NCBI GenBank assembly: GCA_963713275.1
Contig: CAVQLG010000002.1
Span: forward strand, 1-64,000
DNA: 64,000 bases
DNA from: CAIWHR01 sp963713275
GTDB taxonomy: Bacteria; Pseudomonadota; Gammaproteobacteria; Burkholderiales; Casimicrobiaceae
Direction: 5' to 3'
Each line of letters opens with the position of its first letter. Position 1 is the first letter of the stretch. Below are positions 37,329-49,568 of this stretch, one piece after another. The notes beneath the pieces were generated by a model, which worked only from the letters and a program-made list of their open reading frames with translations, made no database searches and had not been told where the DNA came from. The position numbers and the translations under genes are program-made.

Positions 37329-38810
37329 CTAGACGCCGCCCATGCAGACGTACTTGATCTCGACGTACTCGTCGATGCCGTGGTGCGAGCCCTCGCGGCC
37401 GAGACCGGACTGCTTGACGCCGCCAAAGGGCGCGACTTCGGTCGTGATGAACCCCGTGTTGACGCCGACCATCCCGTATTCCAGCGCTTCCGCGACGCGC
37501 CAGATGCGCCCGATGTCCCGCGAATAGAAGTACGACGCGAGACCGTACTCGGTGCGATTGGCGAGCTCGACCACCTCGGCGTCGGTCGAGAAGCGGATCA
37601 GCGGCGCAACCGGGCCGAAAGTCTCCTCGCGGAAGATCTTCATGTCGGCGGTCACGCCGGTCAGCACGGTCGGCTCGTAGAAGGTCCCGCCGAGCGCGTG
37701 GCGCTTGCCGCCGACGGTGACCTTGGCCCCGCGCTGCGTGGCATCGAGGACGTGCTCCTCGACCTTGGCGACCGCCGACGGGTCGATGAGCGGCCCCTGG
37801 TTGACGCCCGGCTCGGTGCCGGGTCCGACCTTGAGCGCGCGGACCCGGGCCGCGAGCTTCTCGGCGAACGCATCGTAGACGGAATCCTGCACGAAGAAGC
37901 GGTTGGTGCACACGCACGTCTGCCCGGAATTGCGGTACTTCGAGACCATCGCGCCCTCGGCGGCGGCGTCCAAGTCCGCGTCGTCGAAGACGATGAACGG
38001 CGCGTTGCCGCCCAGTTCCAGCGACAGCCGCTTGATCGTCGGGGAAACCTGTTGCATCAGCAGGCGCCCGATCTCGGTCGAGCCGGTGAACGAGATCTTG
38101 CGCACGGTCGGGTTCGCGGTCATCTCGCCACCGATCGCCCGCGCGCTGCCGGTGAGCACGTTGAGCACGCCAGGGGGGAACCCGGCACGCTGCGCGAGCT
38201 CGGCCAGCGCCAGCGCCGAGAGCGGCGTGGCCTCGGCGGGTTTGATCAGCACGCAACAGCCGGCCGCGAGTCCCGGCGCGACCTTGCGCGTGATCATCGA
38301 CGACGGGAAGTTCCACGGCGTGATCGCCGCGCAGACGCCCACCGGCTCGCGGACGACCAGCAGCCGCCGATCGTTGCCGATGGTCGGAATCACCTCGCCG
38401 TAGATCCGCTTGGCCTCCTCGGCGAACCACTCGACGTAAGCGGCGGCGATGCCGACTTCGCCGCGGGACTCGGCCAGCGGCTTGCCCTGCTCGCTGGTGA
38501 GGATCAGCGCGAGGTCGTCAATGTTCGCCTGGATGAGGTCGAACCACCTGCGCAGGATTGCGGCGCGCTCCTTCGCCGTCTTCGCCCGCCACGCGGGGAA
38601 GGCCGCGTCGGCTGCTGCGATCGCGGCGCGCGTCTCGTCGGCGCCCACCCGCGGCGTCGTCGCGATCTGGCGCCCGCTGGCCGGGTTGACCACCTCGTGC
38701 CGCGCGCCGTCGCTTGCGTCGATCCACCTGCCGTCGACGTAGCACTGTTCGCGCAACAGGGCCGGATCCCTGAGGTTCACGGTCTCGCGTTCTGTCTTCT
38801 CTGGCGCCAT
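37329..38810 (-). CDS. gabD: NAD(P)-dependent succinate-semialdehyde-type dehydrogenase
   Basis: A 493-residue aldehyde dehydrogenase oxidising succinate semialdehyde or a similar aldehyde. It has the catalytic Glu in LSLELGGNAPFIVFDD and catalytic Cys in NSGQTCVCTNRFFVQ, and GFITTEVAPFGGVKQSGLGR near the end, as in GabD. Start ATG 38810 is preferred to TTG/ATG further up because it opens the family N-terminus. Substrate beyond the subfamily level is inferred. Convergent with the Crp/Fnr gene. Confidence 0.88.
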   Translation of the reverse strand: MAPEKTERETVNLRDPALLREQCYVDGRWIDASDGARHEVVNPASGRQIATTPRVGADETRAAIAAADAAFPAWRAKTAKERAAILRRWFDLIQANIDDLALILTSEQGKPLAESRGEVGIAAAYVEWFAEEAKRIYGEVIPTIGNDRRLLVVREPVGVCAAITPWNFPSSMITRKVAPGLAAGCCVLIKPAEATPLSALALAELAQRAGFPPGVLNVLTGSARAIGGEMTANPTVRKISFTGSTEIGRLLMQQVSPTIKRLSLELGGNAPFIVFDDADLDAAAEGAMVSKYRNSGQTCVCTNRFFVQDSVYDAFAEKLAARVRALKVGPGTEPGVNQGPLIDPSAVAKVEEHVLDATQRGAKVTVGGKRHALGGTFYEPTVLTGVTADMKIFREETFGPVAPLIRFSTDAEVVELANRTEYGLASYFYSRDIGRIWRVAEALEYGMVGVNTGFITTEVAPFGGVKQSGLGREGSHHGIDEYVEIKYVCMGGV

Positions 38811-38889
38811 GACGGTCTTCCTCGGCAACAAAACGGCATTCTAGCGCGGCCCGCCGCGCGGCTCGCGCCTCGCGCCCGCCGTCCGCTCG

Positions 38890-39885
38890 TCAGCCCTCCG
38901 GCGCTGCGGCACGGCGCGCGGCCCGGGTGTCCGTCACCCGCATCACGCCGAAGAGCACCAGCGCGGCGCCGGCAAGCTGGATCGCGTGCACCGGCTCGTT
39001 CAGGATCACGGCGCCCAGGCCGATGGTGAACACCGGGCCCAGCGAGCCGACCAGCGACGTCGCGTTGGCGCCGATGCGACGGATGGCCTCGGCGACGAGC
39101 AGGGTCGGCAGCACCGTGGAGAAGACAGCCATCGCGAGCGCCAGCGCGTGGATCGAAGCCGGCACCGCGAGTTGCGCGACGCTGCGGGTCAGCAGGAACT
39201 GGGCGATGACGAACCCGGTCGAGGCGAGCATCGCGCCGGAAACGAAGCGCAAGGCACCCAGGCGCGAGATGACCGCACCTGCCTGTACGAGGTACAGCGC
39301 GTAGAAGAATGCGCTGCCGAAGACCAGCGCGCCGCCGGTCCAGATCGCCCGAGGGTCTCCCGAAGCGCGCAGGTCGTGGCTGAAGACGAGCAGGATGCCG
39401 GTGTACGACAGCAGCAGCGCGAGCAGGGCGCGGCGGGTCACCGGCTTGCCGAGCAACAGCGCCGACAGCAGCACCACCATGGTGGGATACAGAAACAGCA
39501 CCAGGCGCTCCAGCGCCGCGCTGATGTAGGCGAGGCCGAGGAAGTCGAGCAGGCTTGCGAGGTAGTAGCCGATGAATCCCAGCCAGAGCAGGCTCCGCCA
39601 GTCCCGGGCCGCAAGCGGTGCCGCGGCGCTGCCCCGGCTCGCCCACCACGCGAGCACGGCGAAGAACGGCGCGGCGTAGAGCATCCGCAGGGTGAGCAGC
39701 GTCACCGCGTCGACCGGGTGCCATGCGTAGGCGAGCTTGATCAGGATCGCCTTGACCGAGAAGCCCAGCACGCCGAGGACTGCGTACAGCGGCCCGATCC
39801 AGCGGCGCGGCGCCGTGGCGGGCGACGTGGCTACCGGCAGCGGAACGGCGTCGTGGCCGCCCTCGGGGCGGCCCGCGGGGCTCAA
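38890..39885 (-). CDS. EamA/DMT-family exporter
   Basis: A 331-residue ten-helix drug/metabolite transporter with two EamA halves (ILIKLAYAWHPVDAVTLLTL; later GSLGPVFTIGLGAVILNEPV). The likely start is TTG 39885, which overlaps the uppP stop as TTGA, so translation is coupled to uppP. No better ATG or GTG fits. Substrate unknown. Confidence 0.85.
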   Translation of the reverse strand: MSPAGRPEGGHDAVPLPVATSPATAPRRWIGPLYAVLGVLGFSVKAILIKLAYAWHPVDAVTLLTLRMLYAAPFFAVLAWWASRGSAAAPLAARDWRSLLWLGFIGYYLASLLDFLGLAYISAALERLVLFLYPTMVVLLSALLLGKPVTRRALLALLLSYTGILLVFSHDLRASGDPRAIWTGGALVFGSAFFYALYLVQAGAVISRLGALRFVSGAMLASTGFVIAQFLLTRSVAQLAVPASIHALALAMAVFSTVLPTLLVAEAIRRIGANATSLVGSLGPVFTIGLGAVILNEPVHAIQLAGAALVLFGVMRVTDTRAARRAAAPEG

Positions 39886-40712
39886 GCCCACGTCACGATG
39901 CCGGAGTAGGCGGTGACGAGGACGACACCGCCGAACGCGAGCCGGTACCAGGCAAAGGGCACGAAATCGTGGTGGCTCACGTAACGGATCAGCCAGCGCA
40001 CGCAGGCGAACGCCGAGAAGAACGCGGCGACGAAACCGAGCCCGAGCAGCGGCAGATCGCCTCGCTGCAGCAGGTGGCCGTCCTTGAGCAGCGAATAACC
40101 GGTCGCCGCGAACAGCGTGGGCACCGCCAGGAAGAACGAGAACTCGGTCGCGGCGGTGCGCGACAGGCCGAAAAGCATGCCCCCGATGATCGTCGCGCCC
40201 GAGCGCGACGTTCCCGGGATCAGCGCGAAGCACTGCGCGCAGCCGACCTTGAGCGCGTCGAGCGCGGTCATGTCGTCGACGTCCGCCACGCGGATCGCGC
40301 CGGGCTGCGTCTTCTGGCGGCGCTCAGCCCACAGGATCACGAGCGCCCCGACGACGAAAGCACAGGCGACGGGCACCGGCGCGAACAGGTAGGCCTTGAT
40401 CGCCTTGCCGAATGCGAAACCCAGCAGCGCCGCGGGCACGAACGCGATCGCGAGATTCGCAAGGAAGCGTCGCGCCCGAGGGTCCGACCGCAGCCCCAGG
40501 ACGACGCGGCCGAACCGCGCGCGGTACTCCCAGAGCACCGCAAGGATGGCGCCGGCCTGAATCACGATCTCGAACAATTTCGCCTGTTCGCCGGTGTAGC
40601 CCAGCAGCGAACCGGCGACGATCAGGTGACCGGTGCTCGACACCGGCAGGAACTCGGTCAGGCCTTCGACGACGCCGAGGGTGATTGCCGAGAATACGGT
40701 GAGCTCGTCCAC
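39882..40712 (-). CDS. uppP: Undecaprenyl-diphosphatase UppP (BacA)
   Basis: A 276-residue membrane phosphatase recycling undecaprenyl pyrophosphate for cell-wall synthesis and conferring bacitracin tolerance. The two signatures are EGLTEFLPVSSTGHLIV and ALIPGTSRSGATIIGG. Start GTG 40712 gives VDELTVFSAITLGVVEG; upstream extensions are not plausible. The downstream EamA gene overlaps it. Confidence 0.94.
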   Translation of the reverse strand: MDELTVFSAITLGVVEGLTEFLPVSSTGHLIVAGSLLGYTGEQAKLFEIVIQAGAILAVLWEYRARFGRVVLGLRSDPRARRFLANLAIAFVPAALLGFAFGKAIKAYLFAPVPVACAFVVGALVILWAERRQKTQPGAIRVADVDDMTALDALKVGCAQCFALIPGTSRSGATIIGGMLFGLSRTAATEFSFFLAVPTLFAATGYSLLKDGHLLQRGDLPLLGLGFVAAFFSAFACVRWLIRYVSHHDFVPFAWYRLAFGGVVLVTAYSGIVTWA

Positions 40713-41287
40713 CGGGAGTCCTGCGGGTTGCGATGGGGGGCGGAGGCGAACCGGTCGCAGCGGTTCAGGGGAATGGATTCTAACCTGCCCGCGTCGTCGG
40801 GCGATCGTCGGGTGCGGGCGGCTTCCCGGGCCGGGGCGGTGCGTTGCGCGCGCCGGGAGGTTGACCCCGATACCCGAACGCCGCGATACTTGCGCTTTCG
40901 GCGAGCAAGAGAAGCCAGCACCGTCTCGGTCGTTCCGGGCCAACGGGGTGCGCCGCAGGGGCGCGCGCCAGACACCCGGGGGCCGGCGACGCAAGCGATG
41001 GACGGCGCTCGCCAAAGGTGTCAGGCATCGGCCGGCGGGCGGGTGTCCTGGATGCGTGGGGGCCTCCTCCTGTGGCGGACCGCGCGCCTGCGCCGGGGAC
41101 GAACGCGAACGATCACCACACGGCGCATGGCCGTGTCGCTCGCGATCTCTGCCGGGTGCGAGCGCGGGGATTCCGCGGCCGGAAGCGGCAGTTCCAAAGC
41201 AACGAATCCTCGGGGCGGGGTATGTCGCGCCGCTCCGGGCCGTTCTTACATTCTCAGTTCTCATTGTTCTTTCTGCGAGGTGTGGCC
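40713..41287. other. Gap between uppP and ppdK
   Basis: 575 bases without a gene I can support. The in-frame extension of ppdK through it is Arg/Gly-rich and unlike any protein. It must hold the divergent promoters. I saw no RNA gene. Confidence 0.4.
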
Positions 41288-44018
<2,731 letters not shown>

Positions 44019-44021
<3 letters not shown>

Positions 44022-44114
44022 GCGCCTGTGGAGGAACCGTCGCGAGCGGGATGGAATGAAAGAGGCGAGTGAGCAACGACGCTGACCGCCCGCGCCGCGG
44101 ATTCATTCACATGC
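44019..44114 (+). repeat. Dispersed 3'-end repeat, copy A (contains the ppdK stop codon)
   Basis: It begins with the ppdK stop: TGAGCGCCTGTGGAGGAACC, then GTCGCGAGCGGGATGG, then GCGAGTGAGCAACGACGC, GACCGCCCGCGC and ATTCATTCACATGC. All these blocks recur in the element at 52736-52880, and the first 33 bases recur with one change at 44881-44913. Imperfect ends CCTGTGGA / TTCACATG are inverted. 44115-44299 holds nothing else recognisable. Confidence 0.75.
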
Positions 44115-44299
44115 CCTGAGGGAGCGCGGCGTCCAGCGCGTCACCCGGGTGCCCGCGCGAGGCGCGGGCACCGTTGCGGCGCTGCCGCTTGCGCCGCAAC
44201 GGCGGGCGGGCGGCAGGCCGTCGTGCGCAGCGACTGGCCGGGCCCTTGCAACCCGCCGCGGCCAGGGCCCGCGGCCGGGCTCGGCGCGGGGAGCGCAGG

Positions 44300-44722
44300 T
44301 CAGCCCATCTTCGTCTGATTGAGGATCGCGAGCGCCTGCGACACGAGATCGTCGCCGCCTTGCGGCAGCTGACCTTGCGGCGTCATCTGGTCGATGATCT
44401 GGGGCAGCACCGATGCGAGGCCGCCGGCGGCTTCGCGCTGGCCGACGCCGAGCTGTTGCGCAATCTGCCCGAGCTGACCCTGCCCCAGGATCTGCTCCAG
44501 CACCTCGCCGGAGATCGGGCGGTTCTGCCCCGTCGACACCCACGACTGCGCCTCATCCGCGTAGCCCGCCTGCTGGAACTTGCCGAGAATGCCTTCGAGC
44601 CCGCCGTTCTGCTGCAGGATCTGCAGCGCGATCTGCAGCAGCGGATTCTGCGCCTGCGCGCCGCTCCCGCCGCCCAGCATGCCCCCGAGGACGTTGCCCA
44701 GCATTCCGTCCAGCAATCCCAT
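44300..44722 (-). CDS. YidB/DUF937-like protein
   Basis: A 140-residue Gly/Gln-rich protein, MGLLDGMLGNVLGGMLGGGS, then ILQQNGGLEGILGKFQQAGY, WVSTGQNRPISGEVLEQILG and QIAQQLGVGQREAAGGLASV. This is the YidB family pattern; its function is unknown. It is likely cytosolic, without a signal peptide. Start ATG 44722. The 155 bases between it and yceH hold dispersed repeat copy C. Confidence 0.85.
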   Translation of the reverse strand: MGLLDGMLGNVLGGMLGGGSGAQAQNPLLQIALQILQQNGGLEGILGKFQQAGYADEAQSWVSTGQNRPISGEVLEQILGQGQLGQIAQQLGVGQREAAGGLASVLPQIIDQMTPQGQLPQGGDDLVSQALAILNQTKMG

Positions 44723-44873
44723 GGTCGACTCCTCTGTGGTTGAAGCGAGCGCACGGTCTCGCCAATGCGGTCCAAGCCTTCCGGCGGCCGGCCCCGCTCT
44801 CGCCGGCGCCCGCGCATTGTCCGGCGATCGGGCACGTGTCGCAACTCGTGCTTCGCCCTGCGCGGTCGTCCAA

Positions 44874-44913
44874 CGTCCCGTCCCGCTCGCGACGGTTCCT
44901 CCGCAGGCGCTCA
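44874..44913 (-). repeat. Dispersed 3'-end repeat, copy C (contains the yceH stop codon)
   Basis: On the minus strand, TGAGCGCCTGCGGAGGAACC then GTCGCGAGCGGGACGGG, starting exactly with the stop codon of yceH. One base in 33 differs from copy A. Only this first block is shared; what follows (GACGACCGCGC onward) is different or degraded. Confidence 0.75.
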
Positions 44914-45585
44914 GAGCTCTCCCTCGCTCCGGATGCCGAGCTCGGACATCAGGCGGGCAACTTTGGCTTCCAGCGTGGCGACCTGCTGTTGGAGCACGGC
45001 CAGGTTCGCCTTGAGCGCGGCGATCTCCGCGACGGCGACCTGTGCAGCCGGCTCGGCGTCGCTTCGCCCGGCACTGCTCGCTGCGGCGGGTGCGCCGGAG
45101 AGAAGGTGCGCCCAGCGCGATTCCCGCGCTCCGGGGTGACGCGGGAGCTCGACGACCAAGCCGCCCGTGGGCCGCGCCGCAAGCTCCTCGAGGAAACCCT
45201 CGACGGCCGAGGCATCGGCGAAGCGGTGCAGGCGCTCGCTGTTCTGGCGCAACTCGGCGGCGGTCTGCGGTCCGCGCAGCATCAGCGTGGCGAGCAGCGC
45301 CACGGCCTGCGAAGGGATGCCGAGCACCCGCTCGATGTTGTGCGCGTAGTGCATCACGCGCCCGCCGCTGGTCTCGACGATGAGCGACAGCGCCTTCAGG
45401 TGGTCGATGCAGGCCTGCACTTCCGCGTCCGTGGCGGTCAGGATCGGATCGCGGCTGGTCTTCTGGTTGCAGCCGCCTGTCAGCGCGTTGAGCGTCAGAG
45501 GGTAGGTGTCGGGAACCGTGTGCCGCTTTTCGGCGAGCACGCCCAGCACTCGGGTTTCGAGCAAGGAGAGCACAGGCAAGGTCAT
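44911..45585 (-). CDS. YceH-family protein (DUF480)
   Basis: A 224-residue protein made of two winged-helix units: LLETRVLGVLAEKRHTVPDT, then YPLTLNALTGGCNQKTSRDP, and LLATLMLRGPQTAAELRQNS. It ends with a coiled-coil (IAALKANLAVLQQQVATLEA). The molecular role of YceH is unknown; DNA binding is plausible. Length is normal. The stop codon is embedded in a dispersed repeat. Confidence 0.88.
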   Translation of the reverse strand: MTLPVLSLLETRVLGVLAEKRHTVPDTYPLTLNALTGGCNQKTSRDPILTATDAEVQACIDHLKALSLIVETSGGRVMHYAHNIERVLGIPSQAVALLATLMLRGPQTAAELRQNSERLHRFADASAVEGFLEELAARPTGGLVVELPRHPGARESRWAHLLSGAPAAASSAGRSDAEPAAQVAVAEIAALKANLAVLQQQVATLEAKVARLMSELGIRSEGEL

Positions 45586-45821
45586 GGTGGCGGTGTACGC
45601 GAGCCCCGAGCCGGGGTGTCAGGCGCCAGGCAGGCGGCCGGCTTGCGGGTGGGGGCGAGGCGCCGACGATGCGAGTGTACCCGGCGGCGGCGCATTCTGC
45701 GCGGGCGAGCGTGGAGTGGTGGCTCGCGGACCGAGGCACTGCTATCGTAGAGGGCGAGACGGGGGTGTCGGGCGGTCGCCGCGGGCCGCGGGGGCGCACG
45801 CCGTTGGAGCGAGGACGATCG

Positions 45822-46793
45822 ATGGGTAATGCAGCAGAAGTCACGAACATGGCGCTGTTCTGCGATTTCGAGAACATCGCGCTGGGTGTGCGCGACGCCA
45901 AATACGAGAAGTTCGACATCGGCAAGGTGCTCGAGCGCCTGCTGCTCAAAGGCAGCATCGTCGTCAAGAAGGCGTACTGCGACTGGGACCGCTACAAGGC
46001 GTTCAAGGCGCCCATGCACGAGGCGTCGTTCGAGTTGATCGAGATCCCGCACGTTCGCCAGTCGGGCAAGAACTCGGCAGACATCCGCATGGTCGTCGAT
46101 GCCCTCGACCTGTGCTACACCAAGGCCCACGTCGAGACCTTCGTCATCATCAGCGGCGACTCGGATTTCTCGCCGCTCGTCTCCAAGCTGCGTGAGAACA
46201 ACAAGATCGTGATCGGGGTCGGCGTCAAGAACTCGACGTCGGACCTTCTGATCGCGAACTGCGACGAGTTCATCTTCTACGACGACCTCGTGCGCGAGCG
46301 GAAAAAGCCGGCGGGGCGCCGCGCCGCGGCCAAGACGCCTGGCGTGGCCCGCGGCAAAGCCGGCGGCAAGGCCGCCGCGGCACCTTCTGCGCCGCGCGCA
46401 TCGCCGCCGGCGGACGCCGCAGAAGCGGCGGCCGAGGCCCATTCCGAGGCCCATCCCGAGGTGCCTCTCGAGACGGCCGGCGAGAAAGGCGTCGAGACAC
46501 CTTCCGTAGAGGGCTCGGAGCGCGATCCCGAGCAGCGCAAGCAGCAGGCCGTCGACATGATCGTCAGCACGGTCGAGGCGTTAGCCGCCGAGCGCGGTGG
46601 CGACGAGCGGATCTGGGGTTCGATGGTCAAGCAGGCGATGAAACGCGTGCGGCCGGGATTCAACGAGTCGTACTACGGCTTTCGTTCGTTCAACGCGATG
46701 CTGGAGGAAGCGCAACGGCGCGGCAGCCTCGCGCTCGAGCGCGACGAGAAATCCGGCGGGTACATCGTCCACCAAATGGGGTCAGAGCCGTAA
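45822..46793 (+). CDS. NYN-domain (LabA-like) protein with C-terminal LOTUS/OST-HTH domain
   Basis: A 323-residue predicted RNA nuclease or RNA-binding protein. The NYN/PIN-like domain has the acidic residues in FCDFENIALGV, NSADIRMVVDALD and FVIISGDSDFSPLVSKLREN. A low-complexity Ala/Glu linker (~165-225) leads to a LOTUS-type domain (GSMVKQAMKRVRPGFNESYY, GFRSFNAMLEEAQRRG). ATG 45822 starts the conserved region; an extension to 45669 is not likely. The last codons and stop (MGSEP) are encoded by a palindromic repeat, so the C-terminus was probably changed by it. Confidence 0.85.
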   Translation: MGNAAEVTNMALFCDFENIALGVRDAKYEKFDIGKVLERLLLKGSIVVKKAYCDWDRYKAFKAPMHEASFELIEIPHVRQSGKNSADIRMVVDALDLCYTKAHVETFVIISGDSDFSPLVSKLRENNKIVIGVGVKNSTSDLLIANCDEFIFYDDLVRERKKPAGRRAAAKTPGVARGKAGGKAAAAPSAPRASPPADAAEAAAEAHSEAHPEVPLETAGEKGVETPSVEGSERDPEQRKQQAVDMIVSTVEALAAERGGDERIWGSMVKQAMKRVRPGFNESYYGFRSFNAMLEEAQRRGSLALERDEKSGGYIVHQMGSEP

Positions 46794-46916
46794 TATGCGG
46801 CGGATGGGGTCGGCGGATGGGGTCCGAGCCGTAATATGTGGTGCCGCCACATCGCGACTGTGGCCTGATCGGCAGATTACGGCGCTGACCCGATCCGCCG
46901 CCGACCCCATCCGCCC
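46776..46916 (+). repeat. Palindromic REP-like cluster at the end of the NYN gene
   Basis: ATGGGGTC-M-GAGCCGTAATATG occurs at 46776-46800 and 46817-46841, with an inverted relative at 46873-46894. GGCGGATGGGGTCGGCGG near 46799 pairs with its complement at 46896-46915. The first copy contains the stop codon of the NYN gene (46791-46793). It could fold into a long 3' hairpin. 46917-47032 holds only the upstream region of amrB. Confidence 0.7.
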
Positions 46917-47032
46917 ATCGTCCCATTGAACCGGCGGTTCGCGCCCCCATTAAGATCTCGAAGGCCGCGCTGCGGCCCGAAGGCGAGGTAACGCGGGTCG
47001 AACACGTTCCCTCCCCGCGGGAGGAGGTTGTC

Positions 47033-47863
47033 ATGGAAGCATTGCGACCGGCTGCAGTCGCGGGAACGTTCTACCCGGCTCGAGCGGGCTCGCTCGCCGC
47101 CGACGTGCAGGGGTATCTCGACGCGGTACCGATCGGCAGGGCAGCGCCGCCGAAGGCGATCGTCGTGCCGCACGCGGGGTACGTCTATTCGGGCCCGGTC
47201 GCGGCGAGCGCTTACGCGCGCCTCGCCGACGTTCGTTCCGTGATCCGGCGGGTGCTGCTGCTGGGGCCGGCGCATCGGGTCGCGGTTCGCGGACTCGCCG
47301 CGCCCGCCGCCCGCGGTTTTGTGACGCCCTTGGGCACGGTGACCGTCGATGCCGACGCCGTGGCGAGCGCCTTGACGCTGCCCCAGGTCTGCGTCAGCGC
47401 GCCCGCGCACGCGTTGGAGCACTCGCTCGAGGTGCAGCTGCCCTTCCTGCAAACGCTGCTGGGCGAGTTCCGCGTGGCACCCTTCGTGGTCGGGTCGGCG
47501 ACGCCCGATGACGTGGCCGGGCTGCTGGACCTGCTGTGGGGCGGGCCGGAGACGCTGATCGTCGTCAGCACCGACCTGTCGCATTACCATCGTTACGAGG
47601 AAGCCGGTGCCATCGATCGCGAAACCGCGCGGCGAGTGCTGGCGCTGACGCCTGATCTCGAGCACGACGAGGCCTGCGGCGCGACGCCGCTCAACGGGTT
47701 GCTGGTGTGCGCCCGGCGGCGCGGGCTGCGGCCGGAGCTCCTTGATCTGCGCAACTCGGGGGACACGGCCGGAGACCGCTCGCGAGTGGTGGGTTACGCG
47801 GCGTTCTCGTTCTGCGCGCAGCTCCCGTCGGCCGCCGCGGCACGGGCGCAGGGTGCGCCATGA
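47033..47863 (+). CDS. amrB: AmmeMemoRadiSam system protein B (MEMO1-like)
   Basis: A 276-residue member of the MEMO family, related to LigB-type extradiol dioxygenases: RPAAVAGTFYPARAGSLAAD, VVPHAGYVYSGPVAASAYAR, HSLEVQLPFLQTLLGEFRVA, STDLSHYHRYEEA and CGATPLNGLLVCARRRG. The His residues in PHAGY, HSLE and SHY form the presumed metal site. First gene of an amrB-amrA-amrS operon with 4-base overlaps. The reaction is unknown. Confidence 0.92.
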   Translation: MEALRPAAVAGTFYPARAGSLAADVQGYLDAVPIGRAAPPKAIVVPHAGYVYSGPVAASAYARLADVRSVIRRVLLLGPAHRVAVRGLAAPAARGFVTPLGTVTVDADAVASALTLPQVCVSAPAHALEHSLEVQLPFLQTLLGEFRVAPFVVGSATPDDVAGLLDLLWGGPETLIVVSTDLSHYHRYEEAGAIDRETARRVLALTPDLEHDEACGATPLNGLLVCARRRGLRPELLDLRNSGDTAGDRSRVVGYAAFSFCAQLPSAAAARAQGAP

Positions 47864-48498
47864 ACCAGGCGACGAACCACCTGGGTTCGGACTGCCCCGA
47901 GGCGGGTTTCGTCGACGGCCCCGTGCGCGACCGAGAGCTTGGGCGGGTGCTGCTGCGCATCGCCCGGGGTGCGATCGGGGAGCGCCTCGGCGCGCCGGCC
48001 ATGCCGTTGCCCACGCACGACGCACTGGCCGTGCCGGGCGCGACGTTCGTCACGCTGCGGCGGGACGGGGCGTTGCGCGGCTGCATTGGCTCGCTCGAAC
48101 CGCGGCGGCGGCTCGGTATCGACGTGCACGAGAATGCGGTCGGAGCCGCGTTCCGCGATCCGCGCTTTTCGCCGCTGCGACGACCGGAGTTCGAGGCCGT
48201 CGTGGTCGAGGTCTCGCTCCTCGCGCGCAGCGAGCCGCTGCGCTTTTCCGGCGAGGCGGAGCTGCTCGCGCAGCTCGTTCCCGGCCGCGACGGCCTCGTG
48301 CTCGAGGTCGGGGAACGCCGGGCGACGTTCCTGCCGCAGGTCTGGGAGGCGCTCCCCGTGCCGCGGGACTTCATCGCCGCTCTCAAACAGAAGGCCGGGT
48401 TGCCGCAGGAATTCTGGAGTCCGGCGCTGCGGGCGCGGCGCTACCGGGTCGCCAAGTGGAGCGAGACCGATTTCGCGACGGGCGAGGCGCGGCGGTGA
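47860..48498 (+). CDS. amrA: AmmeMemoRadiSam system protein A (AMMECR1-like)
   Basis: A 212-residue AMMECR1-domain protein: GATFVTLRRDGALRGCIGSL, NAVGAAFRDPRFSPLRRPEF, then VEVSLLARSEPLRFSG and WEALPVPRDFIAALKQKAGL. The LRGCIG motif is invariant in the family. ATGA overlap with amrB and GTGA overlap with amrS indicate co-translation. Molecular role unknown. Confidence 0.92.
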   Translation: MNQATNHLGSDCPEAGFVDGPVRDRELGRVLLRIARGAIGERLGAPAMPLPTHDALAVPGATFVTLRRDGALRGCIGSLEPRRRLGIDVHENAVGAAFRDPRFSPLRRPEFEAVVVEVSLLARSEPLRFSGEAELLAQLVPGRDGLVLEVGERRATFLPQVWEALPVPRDFIAALKQKAGLPQEFWSPALRARRYRVAKWSETDFATGEARR

Positions 48499-49568
48499 GC
48501 GGTTTTCCGGGACGGTGGTGGCACGCGCTGGACGACGGACGAATCCAGTGCGACCTCTGCCCGCGCGACTGCCGGCTGCACGACGGGCAGCGCGGCGCGT
48601 GTTTCGTCCGCCAGCGCGAAGGTGCGGGCATCGTACTGACCACCTACGGGCGATCGTCCGGGTTCTGCATCGATCCGATCGAGAAGAAGCCGCTGCACCA
48701 CTTCTACCCGGGTTCGGCGGTGTTGTCCTTCGGCACCGCCGGCTGCAACCTCGCGTGCAAGTTCTGCCAGAACTGGGACATCTCCAAGTCGCGGGAGATG
48801 GACACGCTGATGGACGCGGCGTCGCCCGCGGCGATCGCGGCCGCCGCCGCCGAGCATGGGTGTCGCAGCGTCGCGTTCACGTACAACGACCCGGTGATCT
48901 TCGCCGAGTACGCGCTCGATACCGCCGACGCCTGCCACGCTCGGGGCGTGGCCACGGTCGCCGTGACCGCCGGCTACATCGGTGCCGAAGCCCGGCAGGA
49001 GTTCTTCGCGAAGATGGACGCGGCGAATGTCGACTTGAAGGCATTCACCGACGACTTCTACGTCAAGCTCTGCGGCGCGCGTCTCGCGCCGGTGCTCGAC
49101 ACGCTGGTCGCGATCCGGCACGGGAGCGATTGCTGGCTGGAGATCACGACGCTGCTGATTCCCGGAAAGAACGACTCCGACGCCGAGCTCACGGCGATGT
49201 GCCGGTGGATCGCCCGCGAACTGGGTGCCGACGTCCCGCTGCACTTCACGGCATTCCACCCCGACTACAAGGTGACCGACATCGGGCCGACGCCACCCGC
49301 GACGCTGTCACGCGCCCGCCGGATCGGCCTCGCCGAGGGTTTGCGCTACGTCTACACCGGCAACGTCCACGACCGCGAAGGGGGCACCACGCGCTGCCCT
49401 TCCTGCCGCGCATCGCTCATCGAGCGCGACTGGTACGAGATCCACCGCTACGACGTCTTGCCCGACGGGACCTGTTCGCGCTGCGGGACCGCGCTCGCCG
49501 GGCGGTTCGGGGTCTTCGACGGGCAACAGGGTCGACGCCGGATACCGGTGCGGTTGGCGCCCTTCTGA
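48495..49568 (+). CDS. amrS: AmmeMemoRadiSam system radical SAM enzyme
   Basis: A 357-residue radical SAM protein related to pyruvate-formate-lyase activases. The cluster motif is CNLACKFC (C84, C88, C91). N-terminal CDLCPRDCRLHDGQRGACFV holds a further Cys set, and two CxxC pairs close the protein (TRCPSCRASL, CSRCGTALAG). Start GTG 48495 overlaps the amrA stop. Together with AmrA and AmrB it is presumed to catalyse or modify something still unknown. Confidence 0.92.
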   Translation: MSGFPGRWWHALDDGRIQCDLCPRDCRLHDGQRGACFVRQREGAGIVLTTYGRSSGFCIDPIEKKPLHHFYPGSAVLSFGTAGCNLACKFCQNWDISKSREMDTLMDAASPAAIAAAAAEHGCRSVAFTYNDPVIFAEYALDTADACHARGVATVAVTAGYIGAEARQEFFAKMDAANVDLKAFTDDFYVKLCGARLAPVLDTLVAIRHGSDCWLEITTLLIPGKNDSDAELTAMCRWIARELGADVPLHFTAFHPDYKVTDIGPTPPATLSRARRIGLAEGLRYVYTGNVHDREGGTTRCPSCRASLIERDWYEIHRYDVLPDGTCSRCGTALAGRFGVFDGQQGRRRIPVRLAPF

